DNA from: Planctomycetaceae bacterium
GTDB lineage: Bacteria; Planctomycetota; Phycisphaerae; Phycisphaerales; SM1A02
Direction: 5' to 3'
DNA length: 42,981 nt
Assembly (NCBI GenBank): GCA_947492385.1
Contig: CANLMX010000016.1
Span: 1 to 42,981 of the forward strand
Both the position numbers and the translations under genes were made by a program. Positions within the stretch are counted from its first letter, which is position 1. Each line of letters begins with the position of its first letter. The notes below the pieces were generated by a model. It was not told where the DNA came from. It worked only from the letters and a program-made list of their open reading frames with translations, and searched no databases. Below are positions 1 to 8,284 of this stretch, in pieces.

Positions 1-960
1 GTTGTAGGCCAACGGCAGGCCCTTGAGGGTCACGAGCAGCGTGACGAGGTTGCCGACGGCGCGCCCGCTCTTGCCCCGGATCAGCTCGCACGCGTCCGGG
101 TTCTTCTTCTGCGGCATCAGGCTCGAGCCGCTCGTGAAGGCGTCGGGAAGCTCGACCAGCGCGGCCTCGCTGGTCGAGTAGAAGATGAGGTCCTCCGCCA
201 TGCGCGAGAGGTGCAGCGAGCACAGCGCGAGCGCCGAGAGGGTCTCGACCACGAAGTCCCGGTCGCTGACGGCGTCGAGCGAGTTGCCGCTGGCGACCCG
301 GAAGCCCAGGTCCTTGGCGAGCGCGGCGCGGTCGATCGGGTACGCCGTGCCGGCGAGCGCCCCGGACCCGAGCGGCGACACCCGCACGCGCTTCAGCGCG
401 TCCGAGAGGCGTTCCCCGTCGCGCCTGAGCATCTCGACGTACGCGAGGCACCAGTGCGCGAACAGGATCGGCTGCGCGTGCTGGAGGTGCGTGTATCCCG
501 GGAAGGCCGTCGCCTTCTCGCGCTCCGCAAGGTCGACGAGCGCGGTGATCACGGCCTTGATCTCGGCCTGTCGGAGGCGCAGCTGACGGGCGGTCCACAG
601 GCGCAGGTCGGTGGCGACCTGGTCATTGCGGCTTCGGCCGGTGTGCAGCTTCTTGCCGAGGTCGCCGACGCGCATCACGAGCTGCCGTTCGACCCACGAG
701 TGGACGTCCTCGTCGTCGGCCTGCGAGAGCGCCGACGAATCGGCGCGCCACGCGGCCAAGATCTCCTGCAGTGCCGCTTCGATCTCGCGCTGCTCTGCCG
801 CCGTGAGCACGCCCGCGCGTACGAGCGCCTTGCTCCAGGCGACGCTGCCCTCGACGTCCTCGCGGACGAGCTCGCGGTCGAATGGCAGGCTGTCGTTGAA
901 CTCGCGGAAGAGCGAGTCAGCCTGGCCTTCGAGCCGTCCGGCCCAGATGGCGGTGCTCAT
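1..960 (-). CDS. argH: Argininosuccinate lyase, 3' part cut by window edge
   Basis: Splits argininosuccinate into arginine and fumarate, the last step of arginine synthesis, in the cytoplasm. 320 codons are visible from an ATG at 960; the C-terminus lies beyond base 1. The N-terminus carries WAGRLEG. The fumarase/lyase superfamily signature [12 protein letters not shown] is near residue 275, and the HTGRSRNDQ substrate loop is near residue 105. It starts three bases after the argG stop, so it is the last visible gene of the argRCBFGH operon and is probably translated by coupling to argG. Confidence 0.95.
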   Translation of the reverse strand, partial: MSTAIWAGRLEGQADSLFREFNDSLPFDRELVREDVEGSVAWSKALVRAGVLTAAEQREIEAALQEILAAWRADSSALSQADDEDVHSWVERQLVMRVGDLGKKLHTGRSRNDQVATDLRLWTARQLRLRQAEIKAVITALVDLAEREKATAFPGYTHLQHAQPILFAHWCLAYVEMLRRDGERLSDALKRVRVSPLGSGALAGTAYPIDRAALAKDLGFRVASGNSLDAVSDRDFVVETLSALALCSLHLSRMAEDLIFYSTSEAALVELPDAFTSGSSLMPQKKNPDACELIRGKSGRAVGNLVTLLVTLKGLPLAYN

Positions 961-963
961 CGG

Positions 964-2343
964 TCAGGGCGCCTTCGTGGAGGGTGCGTTCCCGGCCGTT
1001 CCGGCTCCCGCCGACTTGCAGCAGCCGGCGGGCTTGCCGCAGCCGCAATCGCCGCCCGCGGGCTTCGCGCCCGCGAGCCCATGCGCCTTCGCGAGCGCCT
1101 GGGCCTCGGCCGCCGACACCTTCGCGTCCTCGCTCAGCCCCAGCAGTGCGCGGATGCGCATCGGCAGGCTGAACAGGCGGATGAAGCCTTCGCTGTGCTT
1201 GTGGTCGTACACCTCGTCCTCGCCGAAGGTGGCGAAGCCGTGGTGGAAGAGGCTGTTCGGCGAGCGGCGGCGCACCGCCTCGGCGCGTCCCTTGTGGCAG
1301 CGGACGACGACGTCGCCGTCCATCACGCGCGCGATGGACTCGAAGCTGGCCCACATCGCCTCGCGCGTGGGGCTGAACCACGTGCCGTTGTAGATGATCT
1401 TCGCGAAGTCGAGCGCCAGCCGCTCGCGGAAGTGGAGCGTCTCGCGGTCGAGCACCAGCTGCTCGAGGCCGCGCAGCGCCTCCATGAGGATGGTGCCGCC
1501 CGGCGTCTCGTAGACGCCGCGGCTCTTCATGCCGACCAGGCGGTTCTCGCAGATGTCGACGCGGCCCACGCCGTTGCGCGCGCCGATCGCGTTGAGCTCG
1601 GTCATGAGCGCCACCGGGTCCATGGCCGTGCCGTTCACCGACACGGGGAACCCGCGGCGGAAGGAGAGCGTCACGTCCTCGGGGCGGTCCGGCGCGTCCT
1701 TCGGGCTGGTGGTGATCATCCACACGTCCTCGGGCGGGGCGTTCCACGGGTCCTCGAGCTCGCCGCCCTCGTGGCTGATGTGCCAGATGTTGGCGTCGCG
1801 GCTGTAGATCTTCTCGGCGCTCGCGGTGGTGGGCACGTTGCGTGCCTTCAGGTAGGCCAGCATCGCCTCGCGGCTCTTCAGGTCCCAGATGCGCCATGGG
1901 CTGATCACGCGCAGCTGCGGCGCGAGCGCGGCGTAGGTGCTCTCGAAGCGCACTTGGTCGTTGCCCTTGCCGGTGCACCCGTGGCAGAGGGCATCGCATC
2001 CGGTGGCGAGCGCCACCTCGACCTGCGCGCGCGCGATGATCGGGCGCGCGATCGACGTTCCCATCAGGTAGCGGTTCTCGTACACCGAGCCGGCGATCGC
2101 CATCGGGAATGCGAACTCGCGCAGGAACGGCTCCTTCAGGTCGACCACGAGGCATTCGGACGCGCCGCTCTTGGTGGCCTTCTCGCCGATTCCCTCGAGT
2201 TCGCGCGCGCCCTGTCCGACGTCGGCCACGCACGCGACCACGGCGCAGCCGTACGTCTCGCGCAGCCACGGAATGATGCAGGACGTGTCGAGTCCGCCGG
2301 AGTAGGCGACGCAGACCTTCTTGGGGGTGGCGGGGGTGCTCAT
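964..2343 (-). CDS. argG: Argininosuccinate synthase with Cys-rich tail
   Basis: Joins citrulline and aspartate using ATP to make argininosuccinate. The 459 residues open with the N-type ATP pyrophosphatase loop AYSGGLDTS (residues 13-21). The conserved CTGKGNDQVRFE stretch follows near residue 125. The enzyme fold ends around residue 420. After it comes a Gly/Ala/Lys tail with Cys at 433, 435, 441 and 442, which is not part of the usual enzyme. The ATG is preceded by GAGGA at a 6-nt spacing, a fair Shine-Dalgarno. A 65-base gap separates it from argF, the largest gap in the operon. Confidence 0.96.
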   Translation of the reverse strand: MSTPATPKKVCVAYSGGLDTSCIIPWLRETYGCAVVACVADVGQGARELEGIGEKATKSGASECLVVDLKEPFLREFAFPMAIAGSVYENRYLMGTSIARPIIARAQVEVALATGCDALCHGCTGKGNDQVRFESTYAALAPQLRVISPWRIWDLKSREAMLAYLKARNVPTTASAEKIYSRDANIWHISHEGGELEDPWNAPPEDVWMITTSPKDAPDRPEDVTLSFRRGFPVSVNGTAMDPVALMTELNAIGARNGVGRVDICENRLVGMKSRGVYETPGGTILMEALRGLEQLVLDRETLHFRERLALDFAKIIYNGTWFSPTREAMWASFESIARVMDGDVVVRCHKGRAEAVRRRSPNSLFHHGFATFGEDEVYDHKHSEGFIRLFSLPMRIRALLGLSEDAKVSAAEAQALAKAHGLAGAKPAGGDCGCGKPAGCCKSAGAGTAGNAPSTKAP

Positions 2344-2408
2344 GGTGGTTCCTCGGGTGAGTTCGTGGGGGTTCGTGGCGAGGTCGGCGGGGCGATCGGC
2401 CGGATGGA

Positions 2409-3422
2409 TCAGGGTACGCAGGCCGCCGGGGCGGCGGAACCGCCGGCTGCGGCCTTCGCGCGCGGGGTGCCCGGCGCGGCGGCGGGGGACGCGGCGAGCA
2501 GGTGGCAGAGCAGGGCGTTCTGGGCATGAAGCCGGTTCTCGGCCTGGTCGAACACGACCGAGCGCGGGGAGTCCATCACCTCGTCGGTGACCTCCTCGCC
2601 GCGGTGCGCCGGGAGGCAGTGCATGAAGAGCGCGTCGGGCCCCGCGACCGCCATCAGGTCGCGGTCCACGCGGTAGCGCGCGAAGGCCGCGCGCTTGGTT
2701 GCGCTGTCCTCCTGCCCCATGCTGATCCAGGTGTCGGCATACACGGCGAATGCGCCGCGCACGGCGGCGGGGTCATGCGTCACGTCGATCCGGGCCCCGC
2801 TGCGCATGCTGCGCGCCACGCACGTGTCGAGCACGCCCCGGTCGGGCCCGTGGCCCTCGGGCGTGACCACCGTGATGCCGCATCCGACGATGGACGCGAG
2901 CTCCATCAGCGAGTGGCACACGTTGTTCCCGTCGCCCACCCAGGCCAGGCGCGAGTGGCGGAGGTCGAAGCCCCGTTCGACGAGCGTCTGGAAGTCCGCC
3001 AGCGCCTGGCACGGGTGGTGCATGTCGCACAACGCGTTGATCACGGGGATCCGCGAGGCGGACTCCGCGAGCCCGGACACGGTTGCGTGGCGCCTCACGC
3101 GCGCCACGATCGCGTGGCACCACCGCTCGAGGTTGCGGCCGTAGTCGGCGATCGACTCGCGTTCCCCCAGCGGCTGGTCGCGGTGGTCGAGGAACACCGC
3201 CTGGCCGCCGAGGCGGAACACGCCCACCTCGAAGCTGGTGCGGGTGCGGAGGCTCGGCTTCTCGAACAGCAGGCAGACGCTGCGGCCGCGGAGCGCGTTG
3301 GTCGCGGACGAGGGATCCCGCTTGAGGCGATCGGCGGTCGCCAGCACCTCGAGCACTTCGTGCTGCGCAAGGTCGCCGACGCGCAGCACGTCCTTCGTCG
3401 CGAGCGGGTTGAACGTGATCAT
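2409..3422 (-). CDS. argF: Ornithine carbamoyltransferase
   Basis: Transfers the carbamoyl group from carbamoyl phosphate to ornithine, giving citrulline. 337 residues. The carbamoyl-phosphate loop appears as EKPSLRTRTSFEVG (about residues 54-67), and the ornithine-side motif HCLPAHRGEEV lies near residue 280. The last 30 residues or so are a low-complexity Ala/Pro/Gly tail beyond the normal fold. The ATG overlaps the argB stop by four bases (ATGA), implying translational coupling. The absence of a longer upstream extension favours catabolic-independent, biosynthetic use, as does the operon. Confidence 0.95.
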   Translation of the reverse strand: MITFNPLATKDVLRVGDLAQHEVLEVLATADRLKRDPSSATNALRGRSVCLLFEKPSLRTRTSFEVGVFRLGGQAVFLDHRDQPLGERESIADYGRNLERWCHAIVARVRRHATVSGLAESASRIPVINALCDMHHPCQALADFQTLVERGFDLRHSRLAWVGDGNNVCHSLMELASIVGCGITVVTPEGHGPDRGVLDTCVARSMRSGARIDVTHDPAAVRGAFAVYADTWISMGQEDSATKRAAFARYRVDRDLMAVAGPDALFMHCLPAHRGEEVTDEVMDSPRSVVFDQAENRLHAQNALLCHLLAASPAAAPGTPRAKAAAGGSAAPAACVP

Positions 3423-4231
3423 CGTGCGAGCGCTCCTGCGGGACGCACCCGCGTGCCGACCGAGGCGCCGGCCGCCAGCGCCTCGAGCGCCGCAGGGTCC
3501 GCCCAGCTTGCGATCACCACGGGCACGCCGCCCGACTCGGCCGCGGCCACCGCGCCGCGGACCTTCGCGATCATGCCTCCCGTGACGGTGCCGTCGGCGA
3601 TCAGGCGCTCGGCCTCTTCGGCGTCCAGCGACTCGATGACCGTCCCGTCGGCGCCCCTGACCCCCGGGACGTCGGTGAGGAGCAGCAGCCCGCTGGCGCC
3701 GATGATGCCTGCCAGCTGCGCCGCCGCGTCGTCCGCGTTGACGTTGAGGAACCCGCCCGACTCGCACACCGCGATCGACGAGAGCACCGGCAGGAATCCG
3801 CCCGCGAGGAGGTGCTTCACGAGCGCGCCATCGCCGCCCGCCAGCTCGCCCACCCTGCCTGAATCGAAGGCAAACCGGTCGGACTTGCGGGCGCGCGCAA
3901 GGTGTCCGTCCGAAAGCGTGAGTCCCACGGCCGAGGCACCCCGCGAAAGGAGAAGCCCCAGCAGCTGCGTGTTCATCGCGCCTGCAAGCACCGCGACGAC
4001 CTGCTCGACGGCCTCGGGAGGCGTGATCCGGATGCCCTCGCGCCGTTCGGTCACGATCCCGAGCCGGTCGAGCTGCCGATCGACCGCCTTGCCGCCGCCG
4101 TGGACCACCACGAGGCCACCCGCATGGAGCTGGTGCATGCGGGCGAGCGCGTCGAACACGCCCGGGAACGCCGCGGCGTCGTCGAGCAGCGCGCCGCCGA
4201 GCTTCACGACCAAGGGTGCGCACCCGGTCAT
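3419..4231 (-). CDS. argB: Acetylglutamate kinase
   Basis: Phosphorylates N-acetylglutamate, the second step of the acetylated ornithine branch and commonly the arginine-inhibited step. 270 residues of amino-acid kinase fold. Visible motifs are LVVKLGGALL at the N-terminus, VVHGGGKAVD near residue 45, NVNADDAAAQLA near 165, and the GGMIAKVRGA segment near 220. It overlaps argC upstream and argF downstream by ATGA, so argC-argB-argF form one translationally chained block. I chose the ATG at 4231 because it forms the ATGA junction. Confidence 0.95.
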   Translation of the reverse strand: MTGCAPLVVKLGGALLDDAAAFPGVFDALARMHQLHAGGLVVVHGGGKAVDRQLDRLGIVTERREGIRITPPEAVEQVVAVLAGAMNTQLLGLLLSRGASAVGLTLSDGHLARARKSDRFAFDSGRVGELAGGDGALVKHLLAGGFLPVLSSIAVCESGGFLNVNADDAAAQLAGIIGASGLLLLTDVPGVRGADGTVIESLDAEEAERLIADGTVTGGMIAKVRGAVAAAESGGVPVVIASWADPAALEALAAGASVGTRVRPAGALAR

Positions 4232-5292
4232 GATGCCGCCTCCGCCGCAACGCGACGTGCAAGCCCGAGCGCGGTGCCCTCGTCGAACCCGAACCGCACG
4301 TTGAAGGCCTGCACGGCCTGGCCTGCGGCACCCTTCACCAGGTTGTCGATCGCGCTTGCGATCACCAGGTGTGTCCCGGTGTCGTCCGTGCCCAGGGCGA
4401 TGTCGCAGAGGTTGGTGCGCTCGACCGCGGCGATCGACGGCCACCGCCCGGCGGGAAGCAGGCGCACGAACGGCGCGTCCGCGTAGGTGCGCTCCAGCTC
4501 GGAGCGCGCGTCTGCAAGGGTGCGGCCGGGCGCAAGCTCCGCATGGATGGTGGACAGGATGCCCCGGTCGAGCGCGACCAGGTGCGGCGTGAACAGGATG
4601 CGTGCGCCGGTCTCCTGCGCCATCTCGGGCTGGTGCCGGTGCGCGAGCACGCCGTAGGGCTGCAGGCTCACCTCGCAGAACAGGCTCTTGACTGCGGCGC
4701 TTCGTCCGGCACCGCTGACGCCCGAGGCGCTGTCGACGATCACCGGCCGCGACCGATCGACGATGCCGGCCGCGACCAGCGGGCGTACCGGCAGGATGAC
4801 CGAGGTCGGGTAGCAACCAGGGCACGCCACGAGCGACGCGGTGCGGAGCGCATCGCCGGCGACCTCGGGCAGCCCGTACACGGCCTCCGTCAGCAGCGCC
4901 GCATGGCCGTGCTCGAACCCGTAGTGCTTCGGATAGAGCGATGCATCGCGCAGCCGGAACGCGGCCGAGAGGTCGAACACCACCGCGCCCGCCGCAAGCA
5001 GCGCCGGGGCCAGCGCCTCGCTCGCCTCGTGCGGCGTCGCAAGGAACACGGCGTCCGGGTCGCAGGCCAGGATCGACGCGGTGTCTGCAGCCCGAACCGG
5101 CAGGTCGACGACGCCCGCGAGCCTCGGGAAGAGGTCGCTCAGCAGTTCCGGTGCGGTCCCTGTCGAGGATCGACGGTCGCTGCCGAACAGTCCCACGAGC
5201 TCGGCACCCGGGTGGGAGGCGAGCGCCGCGGCGAGCTCGGCCCCGGTGTATCCGGGTGCGCCGACGATGACGATGCGGAGGCGTTCGTGCAT
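4228..5292 (-). CDS. argC: N-acetyl-gamma-glutamyl-phosphate reductase
   Basis: NADPH-dependent reduction of acetylglutamyl phosphate to the semialdehyde, the third step of arginine synthesis. 354 residues. The N-terminal Rossmann motif reads VGAPGYTGAELA (about residues 10-21). The catalytic cysteine lies in ACPGCYPTS near residue 158, and HRHQPEM near residue 215 is the conserved His region. The start lies 15 bases after the argR stop; no clear Shine-Dalgarno is visible. argD, argJ and argE are not in the window. Confidence 0.95.
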   Translation of the reverse strand: MHERLRIVIVGAPGYTGAELAAALASHPGAELVGLFGSDRRSSTGTAPELLSDLFPRLAGVVDLPVRAADTASILACDPDAVFLATPHEASEALAPALLAAGAVVFDLSAAFRLRDASLYPKHYGFEHGHAALLTEAVYGLPEVAGDALRTASLVACPGCYPTSVILPVRPLVAAGIVDRSRPVIVDSASGVSGAGRSAAVKSLFCEVSLQPYGVLAHRHQPEMAQETGARILFTPHLVALDRGILSTIHAELAPGRTLADARSELERTYADAPFVRLLPAGRWPSIAAVERTNLCDIALGTDDTGTHLVIASAIDNLVKGAAGQAVQAFNVRFGFDEGTALGLARRVAAEAAS

Positions 5293-5307
5293 GGGGTGTG
5301 CGGGGGG

Positions 5308-5784
5308 TCAGGCGCCTTGGCGGCCAAGCCGTTCCAGGGTGCGGGCGAGTACGGTTGCCGCCTCAGTGTCGCGAGCCGCGATGAAGATCGTGTCATCCCC
5401 GGCGATCGTGCCGAGGACGCCGGGAAGCCCCGCGCGGTCGATCTCCACTGCCAGGCTGTTGGCGTGGCCGCTGGGCGTCCGCAGGACCACCGTGGTCCCG
5501 CCGCGTGCCGCCGACACCAGGTGCTGGCGCAGTGCGTTCGCAAGCGCGGCATCGCGGTCGCCGCCGGCCGGAGCGGGGGCTGCGCCCGGGAGCATGTAGC
5601 CGTTTGGGCCCTTGACCACACCGAGCTCCGTCAGATCGCGCGAGAGCGTCGCTTGCGTGACCACGATCCCCTCGCGCTTGCGGAGCATCGCGGCGAGTTC
5701 CTGCTGGCTCCACACCTGATTCGCGGCGATCAGGGCGGCGAGCCGGGCGCGGCGCTGGACGGGGCTGGCGGCGGTGGCGGTCAC
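5308..5784 (-). CDS. argR: Arginine repressor
   Basis: Hexameric arginine-sensing DNA-binding repressor of arginine synthesis. An N-terminal winged helix (TQATLSRDLTELGVVK) recognises DNA. The C-terminal domain contains GTIAGDDTIFIAARD, the trimerisation and arginine-binding motif. It is first in the arg operon, so it probably represses itself together with the structural genes. I place the start at GTG 5784: TATATT lies 9 nt upstream and the two operator sites then cover the promoter. An in-frame GTG at 5802 would add six residues but start inside the operator. Confidence 0.9.
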   Translation of the reverse strand: MTATAASPVQRRARLAALIAANQVWSQQELAAMLRKREGIVVTQATLSRDLTELGVVKGPNGYMLPGAAPAPAGGDRDAALANALRQHLVSAARGGTTVVLRTPSGHANSLAVEIDRAGLPGVLGTIAGDDTIFIAARDTEAATVLARTLERLGRQGA

Positions 5785-5822
5785 GTGTGCATGAATATAC
5801 ACCGCGATGCATGATTATGCAA
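5785..5822 (-). promoter_or_regulatory. Pair of ARG-box-like operator sites before argR
   Basis: Two AT-rich imperfect palindromes stand in GC-rich DNA. One is 5785-5802 (arms match at 6 of 8). The other is 5808-5821 (TGCAT-GATT-ATGCA, 5-base perfect arms). Their centres are 21 bp apart, the centre spacing known for tandem ARG boxes. They overlap TATATT at 5799-5794 (minus strand), a plausible -10, and CATAAT at 5819-5814. Autoregulation by ArgR is inferred. Confidence 0.75.
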
Positions 5823-5887
5823 GCCGGTCCGTGCCACGAATTCTCCGGTTGTGGACAACCTGTCTCGATGGGCTTCCTCGCGGGCGG

Positions 5888-6310
5888 TCACTCCCGCGGC
5901 AGCGGGCGCGACCGTCGGTCCGCGCCGAGCGCCACGTAGGTGAAGTTCCCCTCGGTCACCTTGACCGTCCCGCTGTCGTCGTGCCGCCGGGCCCATGCCT
6001 CCACCGCCACGGTGACGCTGGTGGTTCCAACGTGCGCGAGGGTGCAATAGCACGACACCTCGTCGCCCACGAAGACCGGGAGCTTGAACGCCATCTGTGC
6101 GACTGCGACCGTGGCGACGCGCCCGTGCGCGCGCCGGCGCGCAAGGCTCGCGCCCGCGATGTCCATCTGGCCAAGCAGCCATCCGCCGAAGATGTCGCCG
6201 GCGGGGTTGGCATCGGCAGGGAAAGCGAACGTGCGCAGCATGAGCTCCCCGCGCGCGCCCTCCGGCCGTCCGGATGCGCCGTGGTCCTCGCTTTCGCTCG
6301 GGTTGCTCAC
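5888..6310 (-). CDS. yciA: Acyl-CoA thioesterase, YciA-like hotdog protein
   Basis: Hydrolyses acyl-CoA thioesters in the cytoplasm. 140 residues with the single hotdog fold of the YciA/BACH group: LRTFAFPADANPAGDIFGGW near the N-terminus (the GDIFGGW part holds the catalytic Asp), then HGRVATVAV, FVGDEVSCYC and HVGTTSVTV in the expected order. The start is a GTG overlapping the infC stop (GTGA), so the two genes are translationally coupled. A weak 6-bp hairpin (5879-5898) surrounds the stop codon. Substrate range cannot be read from sequence. Confidence 0.88.
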   Translation of the reverse strand: MSNPSESEDHGASGRPEGARGELMLRTFAFPADANPAGDIFGGWLLGQMDIAGASLARRRAHGRVATVAVAQMAFKLPVFVGDEVSCYCTLAHVGTTSVTVAVEAWARRHDDSGTVKVTEGNFTYVALGADRRSRPLPRE

Positions 6311-7026
6311 TCGTCGTCGCCCTCGTCCTCGGGCTCGTCCACGATCTCGACGGCCTCGATCTCACCCTTGCGCCCGGCTTCCTTCTCCTTGCGCTTCCAC
6401 TGCTCGATCTTGTTCTTGTCCGGCGAGATGATGGCGTTGATGCGCTTGCCGTTCAGGCGCGGTGCGGCTTCCAGCTTGCCGAGATCGAGCAGCCGGTTGA
6501 TGACGTCGGCGACCAACCGGTCGCCGATCTCGCGGTGCGCCATCTCGCGGCCCTTGAAGCTGGCCACCAGCTGCACCTTGTGGCCCTCGAGCAGGAAGCG
6601 CCGGGCCTGCTGCACGCGGATGCCCACGTCATGCGGGTCGATTTTCATCGAGCGACCGAGGCGGACCTCCTTCAGTTCGCTCGCCTTCGACTTCCCGGCC
6701 TTCTGCTTCTTGGACTCCTCGTACTTGAACTTCCCGAAGTCCATGATCTTGCAGACGGGCGGACGAGCGTCCGGCGAGATCTCGACGAGGTCGAGCCCCG
6801 CCTCCATCGCCTGGCGGCGCGCTTCGTCGGTCTCGACGATGCCCACCATCTCCCCGTTCTGGTCGATCAGCCGGATCGGCGTGATGCGGATGCGGTCATT
6901 GGTGCGCGGGCCCATCGAGGGGCCGTCGCGCCGGGGGCGGTCGCCGCCGAATCCTCCGGGCCGTGGTCCGGCACCGGCCGGACGAGGGGAGGAGAACGGG
7001 GGTCGGCGAGGCGGAAAGCTTGAAAT
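6307..7026 (-). CDS. infC: Translation initiation factor IF-3, probable AUU start
   Basis: Binds the 30S subunit, keeps it free of 50S and checks start-codon pairing. The N-domain begins around PRTNDRIRITPIRLID and includes KIMDFGKFKYEE; the C-domain includes KEVRLGRSMKIDPHD and FKGREMAHREIG. No ATG lies between the promoter and residue 40 of the open frame. An in-frame ATT at 7026-7024 is preceded by AAGGA with 7-nt spacing. infC commonly begins with AUU or a similar rare codon, allowing IF-3 to limit its own synthesis. This gives 239 residues with a Pro/Gly/Arg-rich N-terminal extension. rpmI and rplT, its usual partners, are not next to it; yciA is. Confidence 0.93.
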   Translation of the reverse strand: MSSFPPRRPPFSSPRPAGAGPRPGGFGGDRPRRDGPSMGPRTNDRIRITPIRLIDQNGEMVGIVETDEARRQAMEAGLDLVEISPDARPPVCKIMDFGKFKYEESKKQKAGKSKASELKEVRLGRSMKIDPHDVGIRVQQARRFLLEGHKVQLVASFKGREMAHREIGDRLVADVINRLLDLGKLEAAPRLNGKRINAIISPDKNKIEQWKRKEKEAGRKGEIEAVEIVDEPEDEGDDE

Positions 7027-7126
7027 AGGAGTGTCCTTGTCGGTGTCCGGCGGCGCAGGCGGTGGTTGGATCCGCGCGCGGGCCGCCGCCGAGCGAGGGG
7101 TGCAGCACCGTGGCTGCGAGTTGCAC

Positions 7127-7156
7127 ACTGTACCCGCCCCGTGGGTGCGCAAGCAA
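7127..7156 (-). promoter_or_regulatory. Candidate infC promoter
   Basis: TTGCTT (7156-7151) and TACAGT (7132-7127) are separated by 18 bp on the minus strand. They would give a leader of roughly 90 nt ahead of the ATT start at 7026. Unlike most unit heads here, infC would be leadered and has a Shine-Dalgarno (AAGGA, 7038-7034). Confidence 0.45.
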
Positions 7157-7180
7157 ACCGCGCACTATTTCAGGCCAGAA

Positions 7181-8275
7181 TCATCGAAGCCGGTCGATCG
7201 CCGCAGCGATCCCGCGCGCCTCGGACTCGATCGAGAACCGGGCGCATGCCCGGGCCCGGCCCCTGGCGCCCATGTCCGCCGTCGCCGCGGGGTCGGCAAG
7301 CATCGGTTCGAGCGCGGCCGCGAGCTCGTCGACGCTCCCCGGCGCGACCAGCGTCCCCGTCTCGCCCGGCACCACCATCGACTCGAACGCACCCGCCCGC
7401 GAGGCGACCACCGCGCACCCGCTGGCCATGGCCTCGATGACCGTGAGCCCGAACCCCTCGTAGAGCGGGCACGCGACCGTGATGAGGCAGCGTGCGTACC
7501 ACGCGGGCATGTCCGCGGCGTCGACCTCGCCCTCGAAGCGGACGCGGTCCGCGAGTCCGGCCTCCGCGGCACGCACGCGCAATGCATCCGCAAACGCGCG
7601 GTCCTCGGGCTTCACGCGGCCGGCGATGATCGCGGTCCAACCGGGATGGCGCGGCAAGAGCCGGATCATCGCCTCGACGAAGAGGTGGACGCCCTTCTCC
7701 GGGCGTACGCGCCCGGCCACCAGGATGCCGTGCTCGCCCGGCAGGCCCGCGGCACGCCACGCCTTCGCGCGGTCCTCGGCCGGCCGGAAGCGCGCGGTGT
7801 CGACTCCATGGCCCACCGTGGCGACCACGTGCGGGACCAGGGCGGCCGCCGCAGGCGTCGTGGCGATCACCGCGTCGGCACGCGCGATGAGGAGCCTCGG
7901 AAGCAGCGAATGCCGGCGGATTGCGGCCGACGTGAACAACACCCGGATTGGCAGGCGAACCACGTCCCGCAGCACGATCGCAAGGAGCAGCTCATGGTTA
8001 CGCCGCACGTGCCATGTGCGGCGCGCGCCGTCCGCGCGGCGCCGCATCGACGTCCGGATCGCCTTCCACAGCCCCATGCGGCGGAAGGCATGCGGGTGGC
8101 GTGCCTCGGCAAGCGCCACACCCGGAAGGTCCGCACCGACGTACGCGACGTCGACCAGGCTGGGCAGCACCGGCAGCAACGCGTTGACGGTCCCGCTCAC
8201 GCCCGTGAACCGGCGCTTCATGCACGTGACGATGACGCGCGGGTCGAAGCGGGGCGCGGTCGGCGCGGGAAGCAC
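7181..8275 (-). CDS. GT4 glycosyltransferase, LPS-core mannosyltransferase (LpcC-like) family
   Basis: Retaining glycosyltransferase of the GT-B fold, 364 residues. The start resembles the LpcC-type LPS-core mannosyltransferases: MKRRFTGVSGT near residue 19, then RTWHVRRNHE and VLFTSAAIRRH. The nucleotide-sugar part has VGHGVDTARFRP, AGRVRPEKGV and the EX7E motif in EGFGLTVIEAMASG (about residues 285-298). No membrane segment is seen, so it probably works at the inner face of the cytoplasmic membrane. The start is GTG. A TAGCCT hexamer 6 nt upstream coincides with the stop of the preceding gene. Sugar donor and acceptor are inferred only from family resemblance. Confidence 0.8.
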   Translation of the reverse strand: MLPAPTAPRFDPRVIVTCMKRRFTGVSGTVNALLPVLPSLVDVAYVGADLPGVALAEARHPHAFRRMGLWKAIRTSMRRRADGARRTWHVRRNHELLLAIVLRDVVRLPIRVLFTSAAIRRHSLLPRLLIARADAVIATTPAAAALVPHVVATVGHGVDTARFRPAEDRAKAWRAAGLPGEHGILVAGRVRPEKGVHLFVEAMIRLLPRHPGWTAIIAGRVKPEDRAFADALRVRAAEAGLADRVRFEGEVDAADMPAWYARCLITVACPLYEGFGLTVIEAMASGCAVVASRAGAFESMVVPGETGTLVAPGSVDELAAALEPMLADPAATADMGARGRARACARFSIESEARGIAAAIDRLR

Positions 8276-8284
8276 GCGGGGAGG

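Noticed and set aside
211..2529. 772-codon open frame on the plus strand across argH and argG
   Set aside because: Antisense to two clear arginine genes; the Arg/Ala/Val-rich composition is typical of GC-rich shadow frames and no domain is visible.
7027..7152. Longer IF-3 start at GTG 7152
   Set aside because: It would begin in the likely -35 region, lacks a Shine-Dalgarno, and adds a Cys/Arg/Pro stretch unlike IF-3; the ATT start explains the data better.
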